A DNA stretch of 64,000 nucleotides from AWTP1-13 sp963840075. Its GTDB lineage: Bacteria > Pseudomonadota > Alphaproteobacteria > Rhizobiales > Hyphomicrobiaceae. The stretch covers positions 124,001 through 188,000 of the forward strand of contig CAWIXS010000031.1 in assembly GCA_963840075.1 (NCBI GenBank). The letters are read 5' to 3'. Every line of letters begins with the position of its first letter. Position 1 is the first letter of the stretch. The notes beneath the pieces are model-generated. The model made no database searches. It worked only from the letters and a program-made list of their open reading frames with translations, and had not been told where the DNA came from. The position numbers and the translations under genes are program-made. Below are positions 54,277-63,258 of the stretch, in pieces.

Positions 54277-55230
54277 CTACCTTGGAATTTGGATCAGCTC
54301 GTCGAGCTGCGCATCGACGAGCTTCGTGGTCGTGTATTTGAACTTCACCGCATCCTCGACCAGCTGGGCGCGGCCCTTGAAGTTGAAGGGATCGATCATC
54401 TCCTTGGCGAAGAAGTCCTCGCGCACCCGCTTGGCGTTGGCGAGCGAGGTCTTGGCAAAATCGGCGTAGTCGGCGAGCGCCTTGTCGCTCGTGTACATGT
54501 GCTCGACGGTCTCGCGGTAGGCCGCGATGAAGCGCTTGAAGACTTGCGGGCGCGCCTTCAGCTCCTCGGCGTTGGCGATGATGGTGCGCACCGTCTGATT
54601 GCGCACCTGCTCCAACTCGTTGCCGCGCCAGATCAGGCGCACCTTGCCCTGGGCGATGGCGTCGAGCGCGAACGGCGGGGCGGCCCATCCGGCATCGACC
54701 TGGCCCGACATGACGCTGGTGAACGTGCCGGCCGGATCGCCGGTGGCGGTCGGCTTGGCGCCGACCTTGTACTTCTCGATGAAGCCCAGCACCATCGAAT
54801 GGGTCGAGGAGCCGCCGGTGGAGTAGGCCATGGTCTTGCCCGCCATGCCTGCCGGGCCCTTGATGGGCGAGTCGGCGCGTACGTACCAGAAATCGGCAGC
54901 GCCGGTGGCCTGCGCCCCGATGATGCGCACCGGTGCGCCCTTGGAGAAGGCGCCCATGACGCCCAGCGTGCCCGCCGCGAGGCCGACATCGGCGCTGCGC
55001 GCGATCACCGCCTGCTGTGTCTCTCCGCCCCCCTTGGTGTAGAGCAGCTCCAGCACCAGCCCGTTCTTCTTGAAGATGCCGGCGCGCGTGCCGAGCTCGG
55101 GGATCGCCGTATCCCAGTTCCCCTTCTGCCCGATGGCGAGCTTCAGCTGGTCCTGCGCCGCCGCCGCGCCCACTCCGATCACGACCGCCAGGGCCACACA
55201 CAGACCCTTCACTGCCGCTGTTGTGCTCAT
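54277..55230 (-). CDS. ABC substrate-binding protein (NitT/TauT type)
   Basis: A 317-residue periplasmic receptor. Signal peptide MSTTAAVKGLCVALAVVIGV ends near AAAQD. The mature part QLKLAIGQKGNWDTAIPELG, VARSADVGLAAGTLGVMGA in similar form and TMAYSTGGSSTHSMVLGFIE place it in the NMT1/SsuA-like family. It is the last gene of a minus-strand set (ATPase, permease, frameshifted permease, receptor). The ligand is unknown. The neighbouring thiamine-diphosphate enzyme may act on the imported compound. Start fits the signal peptide. Confidence 0.9.
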   Translation of the reverse strand: MSTTAAVKGLCVALAVVIGVGAAAAQDQLKLAIGQKGNWDTAIPELGTRAGIFKKNGLVLELLYTKGGGETQQAVIARSADVGLAAGTLGVMGAFSKGAPVRIIGAQATGAADFWYVRADSPIKGPAGMAGKTMAYSTGGSSTHSMVLGFIEKYKVGAKPTATGDPAGTFTSVMSGQVDAGWAAPPFALDAIAQGKVRLIWRGNELEQVRNQTVRTIIANAEELKARPQVFKRFIAAYRETVEHMYTSDKALADYADFAKTSLANAKRVREDFFAKEMIDPFNFKGRAQLVEDAVKFKYTTTKLVDAQLDELIQIPR

Positions 55231-55257
55231 TGGTTACCTCCCTATTCGAGCCTCGGA

Positions 55258-56023
55258 TCAGCCCAACGCCCCCACGCTCTGCAGCCGTCCGCGCTCGCGG
55301 GCGAGGCGGCTCAACCCTGCGTTCAGCGCCACCGCCAGAACGAAGACGACGATGATGAGGGCATACATCGTCGGCATGTCGAAGCGGGCATAGGCGTCGA
55401 TCACCATGAAGCCGAGCCCGCGGTTGGAGAGCTTGGTCTCGGCCAGCAGAACACCGATGATGGCGACGCCGAGACCGAGGCGGAAGCTCGTCACCACGGG
55501 CGCACGGATCGCCGGCAGATAGATCTTGAGCGCCATCTGCGGAGCGGTGGCGCGGAAGCTGCGGCCCACCTTGATCAGCACCGCATCGATCCGGCGCATG
55601 CCCGCGGCCACTCCCAGCGCCACAGGAAAGAAGCACGACACCGCCCCCATCGCCACCTTGGAGGCGGGCCCCGTGCCGAACCACATGATCATGATCGGGA
55701 AGAAAATGATCTTCGGGGTGGGCCCGAGATAGTAGAGGTAGGGCTCGAAGGCGCCTCCCAGAAACCGGCTGGCGCCCAGCACCAGGCCGGCGAGCAGCCC
55801 CGCTCCCCCGCCGATCGCAAGCGCCGCATCCGACCTCGCCGGCGGTCGCCTGCAGGTTGGCATAGAACGCAGGCTCCGCCACCAGCTCCGCGAGCCCGCG
55901 CCCGATCACCGCGAGCCTCGGTACCACGCCTTCGAACAGAAGGCCGGAGCGCGCGAGCCCCTCCCACAGCGCCAAGAGCCCGCCGACAATGACAAAGCGC
56001 GTCGCCAGCACCCCACGGGACAT
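55258..56023 (-). CDS. ABC transporter permease (NitT/TauT type), one frameshift
   Basis: About 254 residues when joined. ATG 56023 gives MSRGVLATRFVIVGGLLALW and NLQATAGEVG. One extra base near 55833 shifts the frame, after which AALAIGGGAGLLAGLVLGAS, the EAA loop AVLIKVGRSFRATAPQMALK and YLPAIRAPVVTSFRLGLGVA continue to the stop at 55258. Everything else is intact. Either a real one-base insertion inactivates it, or the base is an error. It lies 27 bases before the receptor gene. Confidence 0.8.
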
Positions 56024-56045
56024 CTCAGGACCCGTGGCGGTAGCT

Positions 56046-56158
56046 GTAGGTTGGGTCAGGCCGAAGGCCGTAACCCAACATTTTCAAGGCACCCAACGTT
56101 GGGTTACGTGCTGCCAATGTCGGGTTACGCGATACCGCGCCAACCCAACCTACCCAAC
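56046..56158. repeat. GTTGGGT/ACCCAAC repeat cluster
   Basis: Alternating units GTAGGTTGGGTCAGG, TAACCCAACATT, ACCCAACGTTGGGTTACG and CAACCCAACCTACCCAACC form several hairpins between the two permease genes. The first permease takes its stop codon (TAG in GTTGGGTAG) from this repeat. Confidence 0.6.
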
Positions 56159-56920
56159 CGGTCGCAGCCATCGCTCGATCCGCTCCAGGCCCATGAAGAA
56201 GACGACGCTGACGAGAATGACGCAGCCGATGGTGGCGTACATGGCGGCCAGGTCGTAGCGCTCGGCCAAGTCGTTGATGAGCTGGCCGAGCCCGCCGAAG
56301 TTGATCAGGAACTCGACGCCGACCACGTTTATGAGGGCGAAGATCAGGCCGAGCCGCAGTCCCGTGAAGATGCTGGGCAGCGCCGAGGGCAGCTCGATCT
56401 TCCGGAACTGCTGGGCTCGCGACAACTTGAAGCTGCGCCCCATGTCGATGAGCACGGGCCGTGTCGCGCGCAGGCCCTCCAGCGTGTTGAGGATCACCGG
56501 GGCAAGCCCCGCGGCAAAGCCGATGGCGACGATGGTGAGCGCGTTGCGGCCGAAGATGACGAGGAACAGCGGATAGATCAGGACGAGCGGCGCGGCCGCC
56601 ATCGCCCCGACCCAGCTCTCCACTGCCGCACAGACCGTACGCCAGCGGTAGAGCAGAACCCCGAGCGGGATGCCGACTGCCGCCAGCAGGAAGCCCGCAG
56701 CCGCGGCCTCACCGGCGGTCGTCAGGAAGCGCCCCGCAACGTCCTCCTCGGCGATGATCCTGGGCAGCGCCGCTCCCACCTCGCTCGGCAGCGGCACGAC
56801 GTGGCGGTTGATTACACCGATGCGGACCAGGGCCTCGATGGCGAGGAACAACCCGGTCAGACTCGCCAGTCCGACCAGCGCCGGCGCGGCGAGCAGCGCC
56901 TTGCCCCGCCCGCGCATCAT
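56150..56920 (-). CDS. ABC transporter permease (NitT/TauT type)
   Basis: A 256-residue permease starting MMRGRGKALLAAPALVGLAS, with about six helices and the EAA loop LIDMGRSFKLSRAQQFRKIE followed by LPSALPSIFTGLRLGL. Its ATG overlaps the ATPase stop by four bases (ATGA), a coupled arrangement. The stop codon lies in the GTTGGG repeat, so the natural C-terminus may be altered by a few residues. It is one of two dissimilar permeases of the importer. Confidence 0.92.
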   Translation of the reverse strand: MMRGRGKALLAAPALVGLASLTGLFLAIEALVRIGVINRHVVPLPSEVGAALPRIIAEEDVAGRFLTTAGEAAAAGFLLAAVGIPLGVLLYRWRTVCAAVESWVGAMAAAPLVLIYPLFLVIFGRNALTIVAIGFAAGLAPVILNTLEGLRATRPVLIDMGRSFKLSRAQQFRKIELPSALPSIFTGLRLGLIFALINVVGVEFLINFGGLGQLINDLAERYDLAAMYATIGCVILVSVVFFMGLERIERWLRPVG

Positions 56921-57792
56921 CGCCGCACCTCTGCGCGCGCGTGGCTTTCGTCCTGGCGCATGCCGCGGCTCGCCTCCTCGCGCAGATCGCCCCAGATCTC
57001 CGCGACGTGGCGGCCGAAGGCGTCGCTGGAGACGATCTCGGAGGTGCGCGGGCGCGGCAGGGCGACCTCCACCGCCCGCTTGATCCGGCCGGGGCGGTAG
57101 CTCATAACCAGGATGCGATCGGAGAGCTGCACGGCCTCCGTGATGTTGTGGGTGATGAGCAGGATGGTCTGCCCGAGATCCTGCTGGATCTCGAGCACCT
57201 TGTCACCGAGCAGGAGCCGCGTCTGCTCGTCCAGCGCGGCGAACGGCTCGTCCATCAGCAGGATCTTGGGCCGGAACGCCAGCGCACGGGCAATCGACAC
57301 GCGCTGGCGCATGCCGCCGGAGAGCTCCGCGGGATAGCGCCGCTCGAAGCCCGCGAGGCCGACGAGCCGCACGAACTCCATGGCCGTCCCCAGCCGCTCG
57401 CTGCGGCGCATGCCCGCGATCTCCAGGGGAAAGGCGACGTTCTCCACTACCGTGCGCCAGGGCAGCGTGGATTCCTCCTGGAACACCATGCCGATCGCGG
57501 CATGGGGGCCGGCCACCACCTCGCCGTCGATGAGCACGCGACCCTGGGAGGCCGGCGTGAGCCCGCCGATGATGTTGAAAACGGTCGACTTGCCGCACCC
57601 CGACGGCCCGATCAGGGAGACGATCCCCCCCTTGGCGACGCCGAACGAGACGCCGTCGACCGCCGTCAGCACCCCTTCGGGCGTCTCGAAGGCCTTGCCC
57701 AGGTCCTCGACCAGCAGCAGGGGACGGGCCGTGGCGTCGGCGATGGCAGCCGTCGCAACGGTTGCGTCAGTCAGCGGACGAGGCGGGCCCAT
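56917..57792 (-). CDS. ABC transporter ATP-binding protein (NitT/TauT type)
   Basis: A 291-residue ATPase with Walker A GPSGCGKSTVFN, Q-loop MVFQEESTLPWRTV, signature LSGGMRQRVSIARAL, Walker B ILLMDEPFAALDEQ and H-loop ITHNITEAVQLSD. The TLPW after the Q-loop fits the nitrate/sulfonate/taurine subfamily. ATG 57792 is preceded by GGGGGA. A GTG eleven codons upstream is an alternative. The Ala/Thr-rich N-terminal 25 residues are probably disordered. It is 190 bases after the thiamine-diphosphate enzyme gene, on the same strand. Confidence 0.94.
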   Translation of the reverse strand: MGPPRPLTDATVATAAIADATARPLLLVEDLGKAFETPEGVLTAVDGVSFGVAKGGIVSLIGPSGCGKSTVFNIIGGLTPASQGRVLIDGEVVAGPHAAIGMVFQEESTLPWRTVVENVAFPLEIAGMRRSERLGTAMEFVRLVGLAGFERRYPAELSGGMRQRVSIARALAFRPKILLMDEPFAALDEQTRLLLGDKVLEIQQDLGQTILLITHNITEAVQLSDRILVMSYRPGRIKRAVEVALPRPRTSEIVSSDAFGRHVAEIWGDLREEASRGMRQDESHARAEVRR

Positions 57793-57982
57793 GGATCCCC
57801 CGGTCGAGCACGCGGCAGATGTCACTCTAGGCCCGCTCTGCCGTGCGCGAAAGGTGCCGCGGTCGAGGTCACCCTCGCCCCCGTCACCCCCGCGACTTCA
57901 TTCATGCTGCGCCAGCGGTCCAGGTCGCCCGGTTCAAACCGGCTCCGGGCATGCGAGGCTCCTGATGCCTTCCGAGCGCGGC

Positions 57983-59770
57983 TCACTCCGAGCGCCCGAT
58001 CGCTCTGCCCATGGCGGGCGTGTAGCCCGACCCCACGCGCACGTCGACGACGGCAACGGCGCCCGCATCCACCGCAGCAATGGCCGCCTCGAAAGCCGGG
58101 AGCAGGTCCTTGCCCTCCGTGACGGGGCCGAACCCCTGGGCGCCCTGCGCCCGCGCCAGTCCGGCGATGTCGATGTCGGGGTCGGCGATGCGCTGGCCGA
58201 TCCACTTGTTCTCCACCGGGCGCCCGCGCTGGCGCGCCATGCGCTCCTGGTGGACCTCGTCGTTGTAGAAGGAGCGGTTGTTGCCGACTACGATCAGCAA
58301 CGGGATGCGATAGTGCACCGCGGTCCACAGTGCCGTGGCCCCCATCAGGAAATCGCCGTCGCCGCAAATGCCGATCGCGAGCCTCCCGCTGCCTCTCAGC
58401 GCCAGCGCCGCGCCCACCGTGATGCCGGGGCCGGAGCCGATGCCTGCGCCGCCCTCCGCACCCAGGTAGTCCAGCGGGTGCCGGAACGGCCAGAAGGCGC
58501 CGTCCCAGGAGAGGGGCAGATGGGTGAGCGCGACCTGGCGTCCCTCGGTTGCCCGCCGCAAGCCGTGGGCCAGCCGCGACACATCGAGCGGGCCCGCAGG
58601 ATCGAAGGCGGCGGGAGACGGGCGAGGCTCCGGAGCAACGGGAGGAGCAGCCCTGCCGCGCTCTCCGCCGAGCACCTGGAGCAGCGCCGCCACGGCAATG
58701 TCGGGCTCCGCAGCCAGCAATATGTCGACCGGCGCCAGGGCGCGGCTCTCCATGCTCCAGGCGCTCGCCGGCAGGTGATCCGGGCTTGCCTGGATCACCT
58801 TTGCCCCAGGGCCGTCGGGACCGAAAGCCGCCCGCAACGTGCCCGCGAGGTCGACCCAGTCGAGGCTGAGGAGCACGTCGGCCGCTTTCACGGCCGCGGT
58901 GGCTTGCGCATCGGGCCAGACGGCAGGCGCACCGGCGTGGAGAGGGTGGTCGGTCGGAAACGCGGCGGCGATCTTGAGACAGCTGATCACGCGCGCGCCC
59001 AGCGCCTCCGCCAGCTCGATGCGCTGCTGCCAAGCCTCCGGCGAGCGCGAGACCCGGCCCGCCAGAATGACCGGCCGCTCGGCAGCCGCGAGCACCTCGC
59101 AGGCGCGGCGAACCAGCTCGGGGTCCGGCCCCTGCCGCAGCGCCGGGGCCAAGCGGGCGAGATCGAGCGGCGGCAGCGGAGCTGCGAGCGGCGCCTCCTG
59201 CAGCCCGGCGTCGAGATTGACATAGACCGGCCCCTGGGGCGCCACCTCGGCGATCCAGTGCGCGCGAACGACGGCCTCGCGTGCCGCCGCCGGCGAGGCC
59301 GGCTGGTCGTCCCATTTGACATAGCCGCGCACCAGCGCACCCTGATCGCGCGCGGTATGGACCCAGTCGATCCACGGCCGCCGCTTCTCGGGATCGACTG
59401 GGCCCGTAGCCCCGATCAGCAGCACCGGCGCACGGTCGCACCAGGCGTTGAAGACGGCCATGGCGGCGTGCATCAGCCCGACGTTGGAATGCACGGCAGC
59501 CGCCATGGCGCGGCCGGTTACCTTGGCCCAGCCGTGCGCGATCGCCACCGCATGCTCCTCGTGCAGGCAGACGAGCAGAGCCGGTCGACGGTTGCCGAGA
59601 TGATTGACGAGGCTGTCGTGCAGGCCGCGGAAGCTCGCGCCGGGGGTGAGCGCGATATGGGGAATGTCGAGCGCGGCGAGCGCCTCGGCCACCGCATCGC
59701 TGCCGAAGCGCGCCGTACCGCCGGCGAGCCCCGCCGGTCTCTCCATCGGTATCGGATCGTCTGCTTGCAT
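57983..59770 (-). CDS. Thiamine-diphosphate-dependent enzyme (acetolactate synthase-like)
   Basis: A 595-residue protein with the three-domain decarboxylase build. Catalytic Glu71 lies in CLHEEHAVAIAHGWAKVTGR, a central domain follows, and the cofactor motif GDGDFLMGATALWTAVHYRI with NNRSFYN ends the PP domain. It groups with benzoylformate decarboxylase/acetolactate synthase-like enzymes of unknown substrate that act on 2-oxo acids. It precedes the NitT/TauT-type importer, so a shared catabolic unit is possible. ATG 59770 fits the family. Only the tail after the PP domain varies. Confidence 0.9.
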   Translation of the reverse strand: MQADDPIPMERPAGLAGGTARFGSDAVAEALAALDIPHIALTPGASFRGLHDSLVNHLGNRRPALLVCLHEEHAVAIAHGWAKVTGRAMAAAVHSNVGLMHAAMAVFNAWCDRAPVLLIGATGPVDPEKRRPWIDWVHTARDQGALVRGYVKWDDQPASPAAAREAVVRAHWIAEVAPQGPVYVNLDAGLQEAPLAAPLPPLDLARLAPALRQGPDPELVRRACEVLAAAERPVILAGRVSRSPEAWQQRIELAEALGARVISCLKIAAAFPTDHPLHAGAPAVWPDAQATAAVKAADVLLSLDWVDLAGTLRAAFGPDGPGAKVIQASPDHLPASAWSMESRALAPVDILLAAEPDIAVAALLQVLGGERGRAAPPVAPEPRPSPAAFDPAGPLDVSRLAHGLRRATEGRQVALTHLPLSWDGAFWPFRHPLDYLGAEGGAGIGSGPGITVGAALALRGSGRLAIGICGDGDFLMGATALWTAVHYRIPLLIVVGNNRSFYNDEVHQERMARQRGRPVENKWIGQRIADPDIDIAGLARAQGAQGFGPVTEGKDLLPAFEAAIAAVDAGAVAVVDVRVGSGYTPAMGRAIGRSE

Positions 59771-59784
59771 CTCTCCCCCGAAAT

Positions 59785-59870
59785 AAGGGAATAGGGATTA
59801 GGTTTCAGGGAAACCTCCGGCGTGCCCTAATCCCTAATCCCTAATCCCTGATCCCTAATCCCTAATCCTG
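59785..59870. repeat. CCCTAATC tandem and inverted repeat tract
   Basis: The left part AGGGATTAGGTTTCAGGG (about 59793-59810) pairs with a right part of at least five CCCTAATC or CCCTGATC units (59825-59868). The tract directly abuts the stop of the M50 protease. It uses the same units as 25719-25818 and the S23 cassette. Confidence 0.65.
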
Positions 59871-60998
59871 CTACGACACCCGCGCAGGGCTGGGCGCCGC
59901 CGGTGCGGCCGGCCTTGCCGCCCGCGACGATTGGATCATGATCAGCTCCGTGAGGTTGTCGGCGGTGATGTATCCCACCAGGCGCCCCTGGGGATCGACT
60001 ACGCCGACGAGACGCGTCCCCGACCGCTGCAGACACTGGAACACATGGTCGAGGCACGCGTTCTCCGGCACCGTCGGTACCTCCCGGTCCATGACGTCGA
60101 GCACCGGCGTCGCACCGCCTGTCTTCTGCAGGGCGGAGATCAAGGCATCGTGGGTCAGGAAGCCGCGCAGGGTGCCGGCCCCGTCGACCACGGGGAACTC
60201 CTTCTGGGTGGTGCGCAGCAGGAGGCCCGCGGCATCGTCCGCGACGGAGGCGGGCGAGAGCGTCTCGAAGGACGTGATCATTGCATGCGAGGCGAGATAC
60301 CCGCGCGTGTACTCGCGCGCCTGCACGTAGCCCGCCTCCCCGCTGGCGGCGAGGAAGATGAACACCGCGATCAGGATCAGCATCGGACTGCTGCCTGGGA
60401 GCAACCCGAGGACGGCGAACACGAACGCCAAGGCCTGGCCGATGCTCGCAGCGACCCTCGTCGCCCGCGTATAGCCGAGCCGCACCGCCAGCAGCGCGCG
60501 CAGCACCCGCCCTCCGTCCATCGGAAACGCCGGGATCAGATTGAAGAGGCACAACACGACGTTGGCCGCCGCCACCCGGCCGGTCATGGTCGACGTGGCC
60601 TGCTCCAGCTGCGCCATCTCCGTCAGGTCGAAGCGCGCGCCCAGCACGCCGATGAGGACCGCGGCGATCACCAGGTTCACGGCCGGGCCTGCGAGAGCGA
60701 CGACGATCTCCTGGGCCGGCTTCTCGGGCATGCGCTCCAGCGAGGCGATGCCGCCGATCGGCAGGAGCGTCACATCGGAGGTGCGGATGCCGTAGCCGCG
60801 CGCGGCGAACACGTGGCCGAACTCGTGCAGGACGACGCAAACGAACAGAAGCACGATGAAGGCGACCCCGTCGACCGCCGCCGCGGCTCCGCCCCGCGTC
60901 CAGTGAATGGCGGCGATCCAGGCGAGCAGCAGGAAGAAGGTGAAATGGATGCGCACGGCCGTGCCGCCGACGCTGAACAGCCTGATTGACCAGCCCAT
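59871..60998 (-). CDS. Site-2 protease family (M50) with CBS domains
   Basis: A 375-residue inner-membrane zinc protease. His58-Glu59-x-x-His62 (VVLHEFGHVFAARGYGI) and Asp161 in FNLIPAFPMDGGRVL are the active site in two of about six helices. Residues 230-350 form two CBS domains (FPVVDGAGTLRGFLTHDALI; GVVDPQGRLVGYITADNLTE) that usually bind adenine nucleotides. This SpoIVFB/YUP-like plan cuts membrane-bound regulators and is gated by energy state. ATG 60998 starts MGWSIRLFSVGG, the family opening. It is monocistronic and repeats flank both ends. Confidence 0.93.
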   Translation of the reverse strand: MGWSIRLFSVGGTAVRIHFTFFLLLAWIAAIHWTRGGAAAAVDGVAFIVLLFVCVVLHEFGHVFAARGYGIRTSDVTLLPIGGIASLERMPEKPAQEIVVALAGPAVNLVIAAVLIGVLGARFDLTEMAQLEQATSTMTGRVAAANVVLCLFNLIPAFPMDGGRVLRALLAVRLGYTRATRVAASIGQALAFVFAVLGLLPGSSPMLILIAVFIFLAASGEAGYVQAREYTRGYLASHAMITSFETLSPASVADDAAGLLLRTTQKEFPVVDGAGTLRGFLTHDALISALQKTGGATPVLDVMDREVPTVPENACLDHVFQCLQRSGTRLVGVVDPQGRLVGYITADNLTELIMIQSSRAARPAAPAAPSPARVS

Positions 60999-61052
60999 TG
61001 CAGTCGCCCTCCTCGTTTCGCCGCCGACGGCCCCATCCTACCACCTGACGGT

Positions 61053-61112
61053 CCAGGTTTCAGGTTTCGGGTTTCAGCCCCCGAAACCTGACACCTGAAA
61101 CCTGATCCCTGG
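61053..61112. repeat. CCTGAAACC inverted repeat
   Basis: CCAGGTTTCAGGTTTCGGG on the left pairs with CCCGAAACCTGACACCTG on the right. A further single unit, CCGAAACCTGAAACCTGG, lies at 61236-61253, immediately before the MmgE/PrpD gene. These are the units forming the S23 cassette ends. Confidence 0.65.
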
Positions 61113-61262
61113 AACGAGCCATCGGGCCGTGCGCGGCGTAAAGGGCCGGCATGCGAGGCGCGGTCTTGGCCGTTCAGGTCTCGAGGTCTAGGGTTCGCGG
61201 ACTGGGACAGACGGCAAGCATCTTGAACCTGCCCCCCGAAACCTGAAACCTGGAGGACACCC

Positions 61263-62618
61263 ATGGGCAAATCCCTCACGCGCGCGCTCGGCGCGTTCGT
61301 ATCCAGTCTGCGCCTCTCCGCTGTGCCGCCCGAGGCGCTCGCCGTGGTCCACACCGGATTTGCCGACTGCGTGGGGACCATGATCGCTGGCAGCATCGAG
61401 GACCCGCCCAAGCTCCTGCACAAGGCGCTGTCGCCCCCGCCGGGCGATGCCAGCCTCTACCTCACCGGCTCCCGCGTCCCGGCCCCGGAGGCGGCCTTCA
61501 TCAATGCCACCGCCGCCCACGCCCTCGACTTCGACGACGTGGCCCTGCGTGGGCATCCGAGCACCGTTCTGGTGCCGGCCATACTGGCCGAGGCGGAGGC
61601 CCTGGGCTCGAGCGGCGCGGCCATGGCCGCGGCCTATGTCGCGGGCTACGAGGTGTGGGCCGATCTCGCCGGCCGCGACAAGGATCAGCATCACGAGAAG
61701 GGCTGGCATCCGACCGGCATCTTCGGCCCGATCGGCGCGGCCGCCGCCTGCGCCTCCCTGCGCGGCCTCGACCCCGAGAAGACCGCCCACGCCATCGCCC
61801 TCGGCGCCTCGCACAGCGCGGGCCTGGTGGCCAACTTCGGCACCATGACCAAGCCCTACCACGCCGGCCGCGGCGCCTGGGCCGGTGTCATGGCCGCGCG
61901 CCTCGCCGCCGCCGGCTTCACCGCCTCGCTCGACGCCCTGGAGCACCCGCTGGGCTTCCTCGCCGCCACCTCGCCCAAGGGCAATGTCGACCGCACGACG
62001 CCCACCCGCGCGGGACGCGACTGGCAGATCCTGACCCAGGGCCTCAGCGTCAAGAAGTACCCGCTCTGCTTCTGCACGCACCGCGCGCTCGACGGCATGC
62101 TCGACCTTCTCCGCGCGCAGAAGATTGCGGCCCAGGACGTGGAATCCGTCTCGGTCTCCACCAGCCGCCGCTATGCCACGATCCTGCGCAATGCCCGGCC
62201 GCAGACCGGTCTGGAGGCCAAGTTCAGCATGCAGTTCGCCATGGCCTCCGCCCTGGTCGCCGGGCGCGCCGGCCTCGCCGAGCTCACCGACGGCTTCGTC
62301 CAGCGCCCGGACGTCCAGGCTCTGTTGCCCAAGGTGCTCCTCGCGCCTGTCGAGGAGGAGCACCCCACGCGTCCCGGCAGCGCCCCCTGGGACCAGGTGA
62401 CGATCGCCACCAGGGACGGCCGCCGGCTGGAAGGCGCCCGCGTCTCCGACGAGCGCGGCTCGCCCCAGCTGCCGCTTTCCACCGACGAGCTGTGGACCAA
62501 GTTCCAGGGCTGCGTCACGGTCGGCAATCCGAAGCTCGCCGCCCGCCCCCTGTTCGACGCGCTCTTGTCTCTCGAGCAGCAACCGGGCGTGCGCGGGCTT
62601 GCATCGCAGCGCGCTTAG
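61263..62618 (+). CDS. MmgE/PrpD family protein
   Basis: A 451-residue soluble protein. AAHALDFDDVALRGHPSTVL, HPTGIFGPIGAAAACASLRG and KPYHAGRGAWAGVMAARLAA are conserved blocks of the helical domain, and KKYPLCFCTHRALDGMLDLL is the substrate-side motif. The smaller alpha/beta domain follows. Members dehydrate methylcitrate (PrpD), isomerise or decarboxylate related acids. No prp genes are near, so the reaction is open. GGAGG precedes the ATG. Length matches the family, without truncation. It lies downstream of the CCTGAAACC repeat. Confidence 0.9.
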   Translation: MGKSLTRALGAFVSSLRLSAVPPEALAVVHTGFADCVGTMIAGSIEDPPKLLHKALSPPPGDASLYLTGSRVPAPEAAFINATAAHALDFDDVALRGHPSTVLVPAILAEAEALGSSGAAMAAAYVAGYEVWADLAGRDKDQHHEKGWHPTGIFGPIGAAAACASLRGLDPEKTAHAIALGASHSAGLVANFGTMTKPYHAGRGAWAGVMAARLAAAGFTASLDALEHPLGFLAATSPKGNVDRTTPTRAGRDWQILTQGLSVKKYPLCFCTHRALDGMLDLLRAQKIAAQDVESVSVSTSRRYATILRNARPQTGLEAKFSMQFAMASALVAGRAGLAELTDGFVQRPDVQALLPKVLLAPVEEEHPTRPGSAPWDQVTIATRDGRRLEGARVSDERGSPQLPLSTDELWTKFQGCVTVGNPKLAARPLFDALLSLEQQPGVRGLASQRA

Positions 62619-62646
62619 CTGCTGAGGGGAGAGCGCCCGGCCTGGG

Positions 62647-62669
62647 CTCCCCTCCATTGTGCGGGGAGG
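62647..62669. terminator. Hairpin after MmgE/PrpD gene
   Basis: CTCCCC and GGGGAG form a 6-bp stem around TCCATTGTGC. It is a weaker, imperfect version of the CCCCTCCCC hairpins and again lies between convergent features. Confidence 0.4.
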
Positions 62670-62728
62670 CCGGGCGTGGGCAATCATCGCACCGAAGCGC
62701 CCGCGGTGCCGGAGCGCGGCAGCCGACC

Positions 62729-62975
62729 CTAAGGGTCGATCACGCGCACGTACGTGTTTGTGGGCGCCGATCCAGAACCAGAGCAGCCCGTCTTCTACCT
62801 CAACGGCCGGGGCTCCATACTGCTTGGTCGCTCTTACCGACCAGTAGTCGCCCACCTTCTTCAAATGCAGCGACGCATGCGCTGGATCGCTCTTCGACAG
62901 GGCGAAGCTCTTGTCCGCAACTTCACGAATGTCAGCCGGCAAGGCCTCGTAGGCCTTCCAAAACGCCGGACTAGA
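62729..62975 (-). pseudogene. RelE-like toxin remnant
   Basis: The open part reads FWKAYEALPADIREVADKSF, then LKKVGDYWSVRATKQYGAPA and LLWFWIGAHKH, the core of a RelE/ParE-like family that normally ends in a short tail after IGxH. A stop at 62976-62978 cuts off the N-terminus, no suitable start is left, and the C-terminal end YVRVIDP is in another frame after a one-base change near 62750. No antitoxin remains beside it. It is therefore a decayed accessory gene. Confidence 0.6.
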
Positions 62976-63054
62976 CTAGCGTGGTTTCCACATGATGTGG
63001 ACCAGCGCATTCCACGTTGCGCGGCCGCGTTGTGACCATGACCTATCCCAATAC

Positions 63055-63258
63055 GTCATCCCGGCGCCGCTTGGGAGCGAAGCGAGCAAGCGGACAAGGC
63101 CGGGACCCATGCACCTGTCAGCCTGCATGTCGGAGCGGCAAAGAACGCGCCTGCGCCGAGGTGGGTTGCAGCACCGGATGCAATCATTTGTTCTCGAGTG
63201 CATGGGGCCCGGCCTGGTCCAGCTCGGGCCTTTCAGGCCCTCGCGGCGCCGGGATGAC
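63055..63258. repeat. Bounded inverted-repeat element (GTCAT family), longest copy
   Basis: A 204-bp element with a perfect 16-bp inverted repeat at its ends (63055-63070 and 63243-63258). It also contains internal CGGAGCGG/CCGG stems. It supplies the last 25 codons and the stop of the minus-strand gene at 63184. Confidence 0.72.

Noticed and set aside
59785..59870. Regular CCCTAATC units suggested a CRISPR array
   Set aside because: Units are contiguous 8-base repeats without unique spacers, and no cas genes are present.
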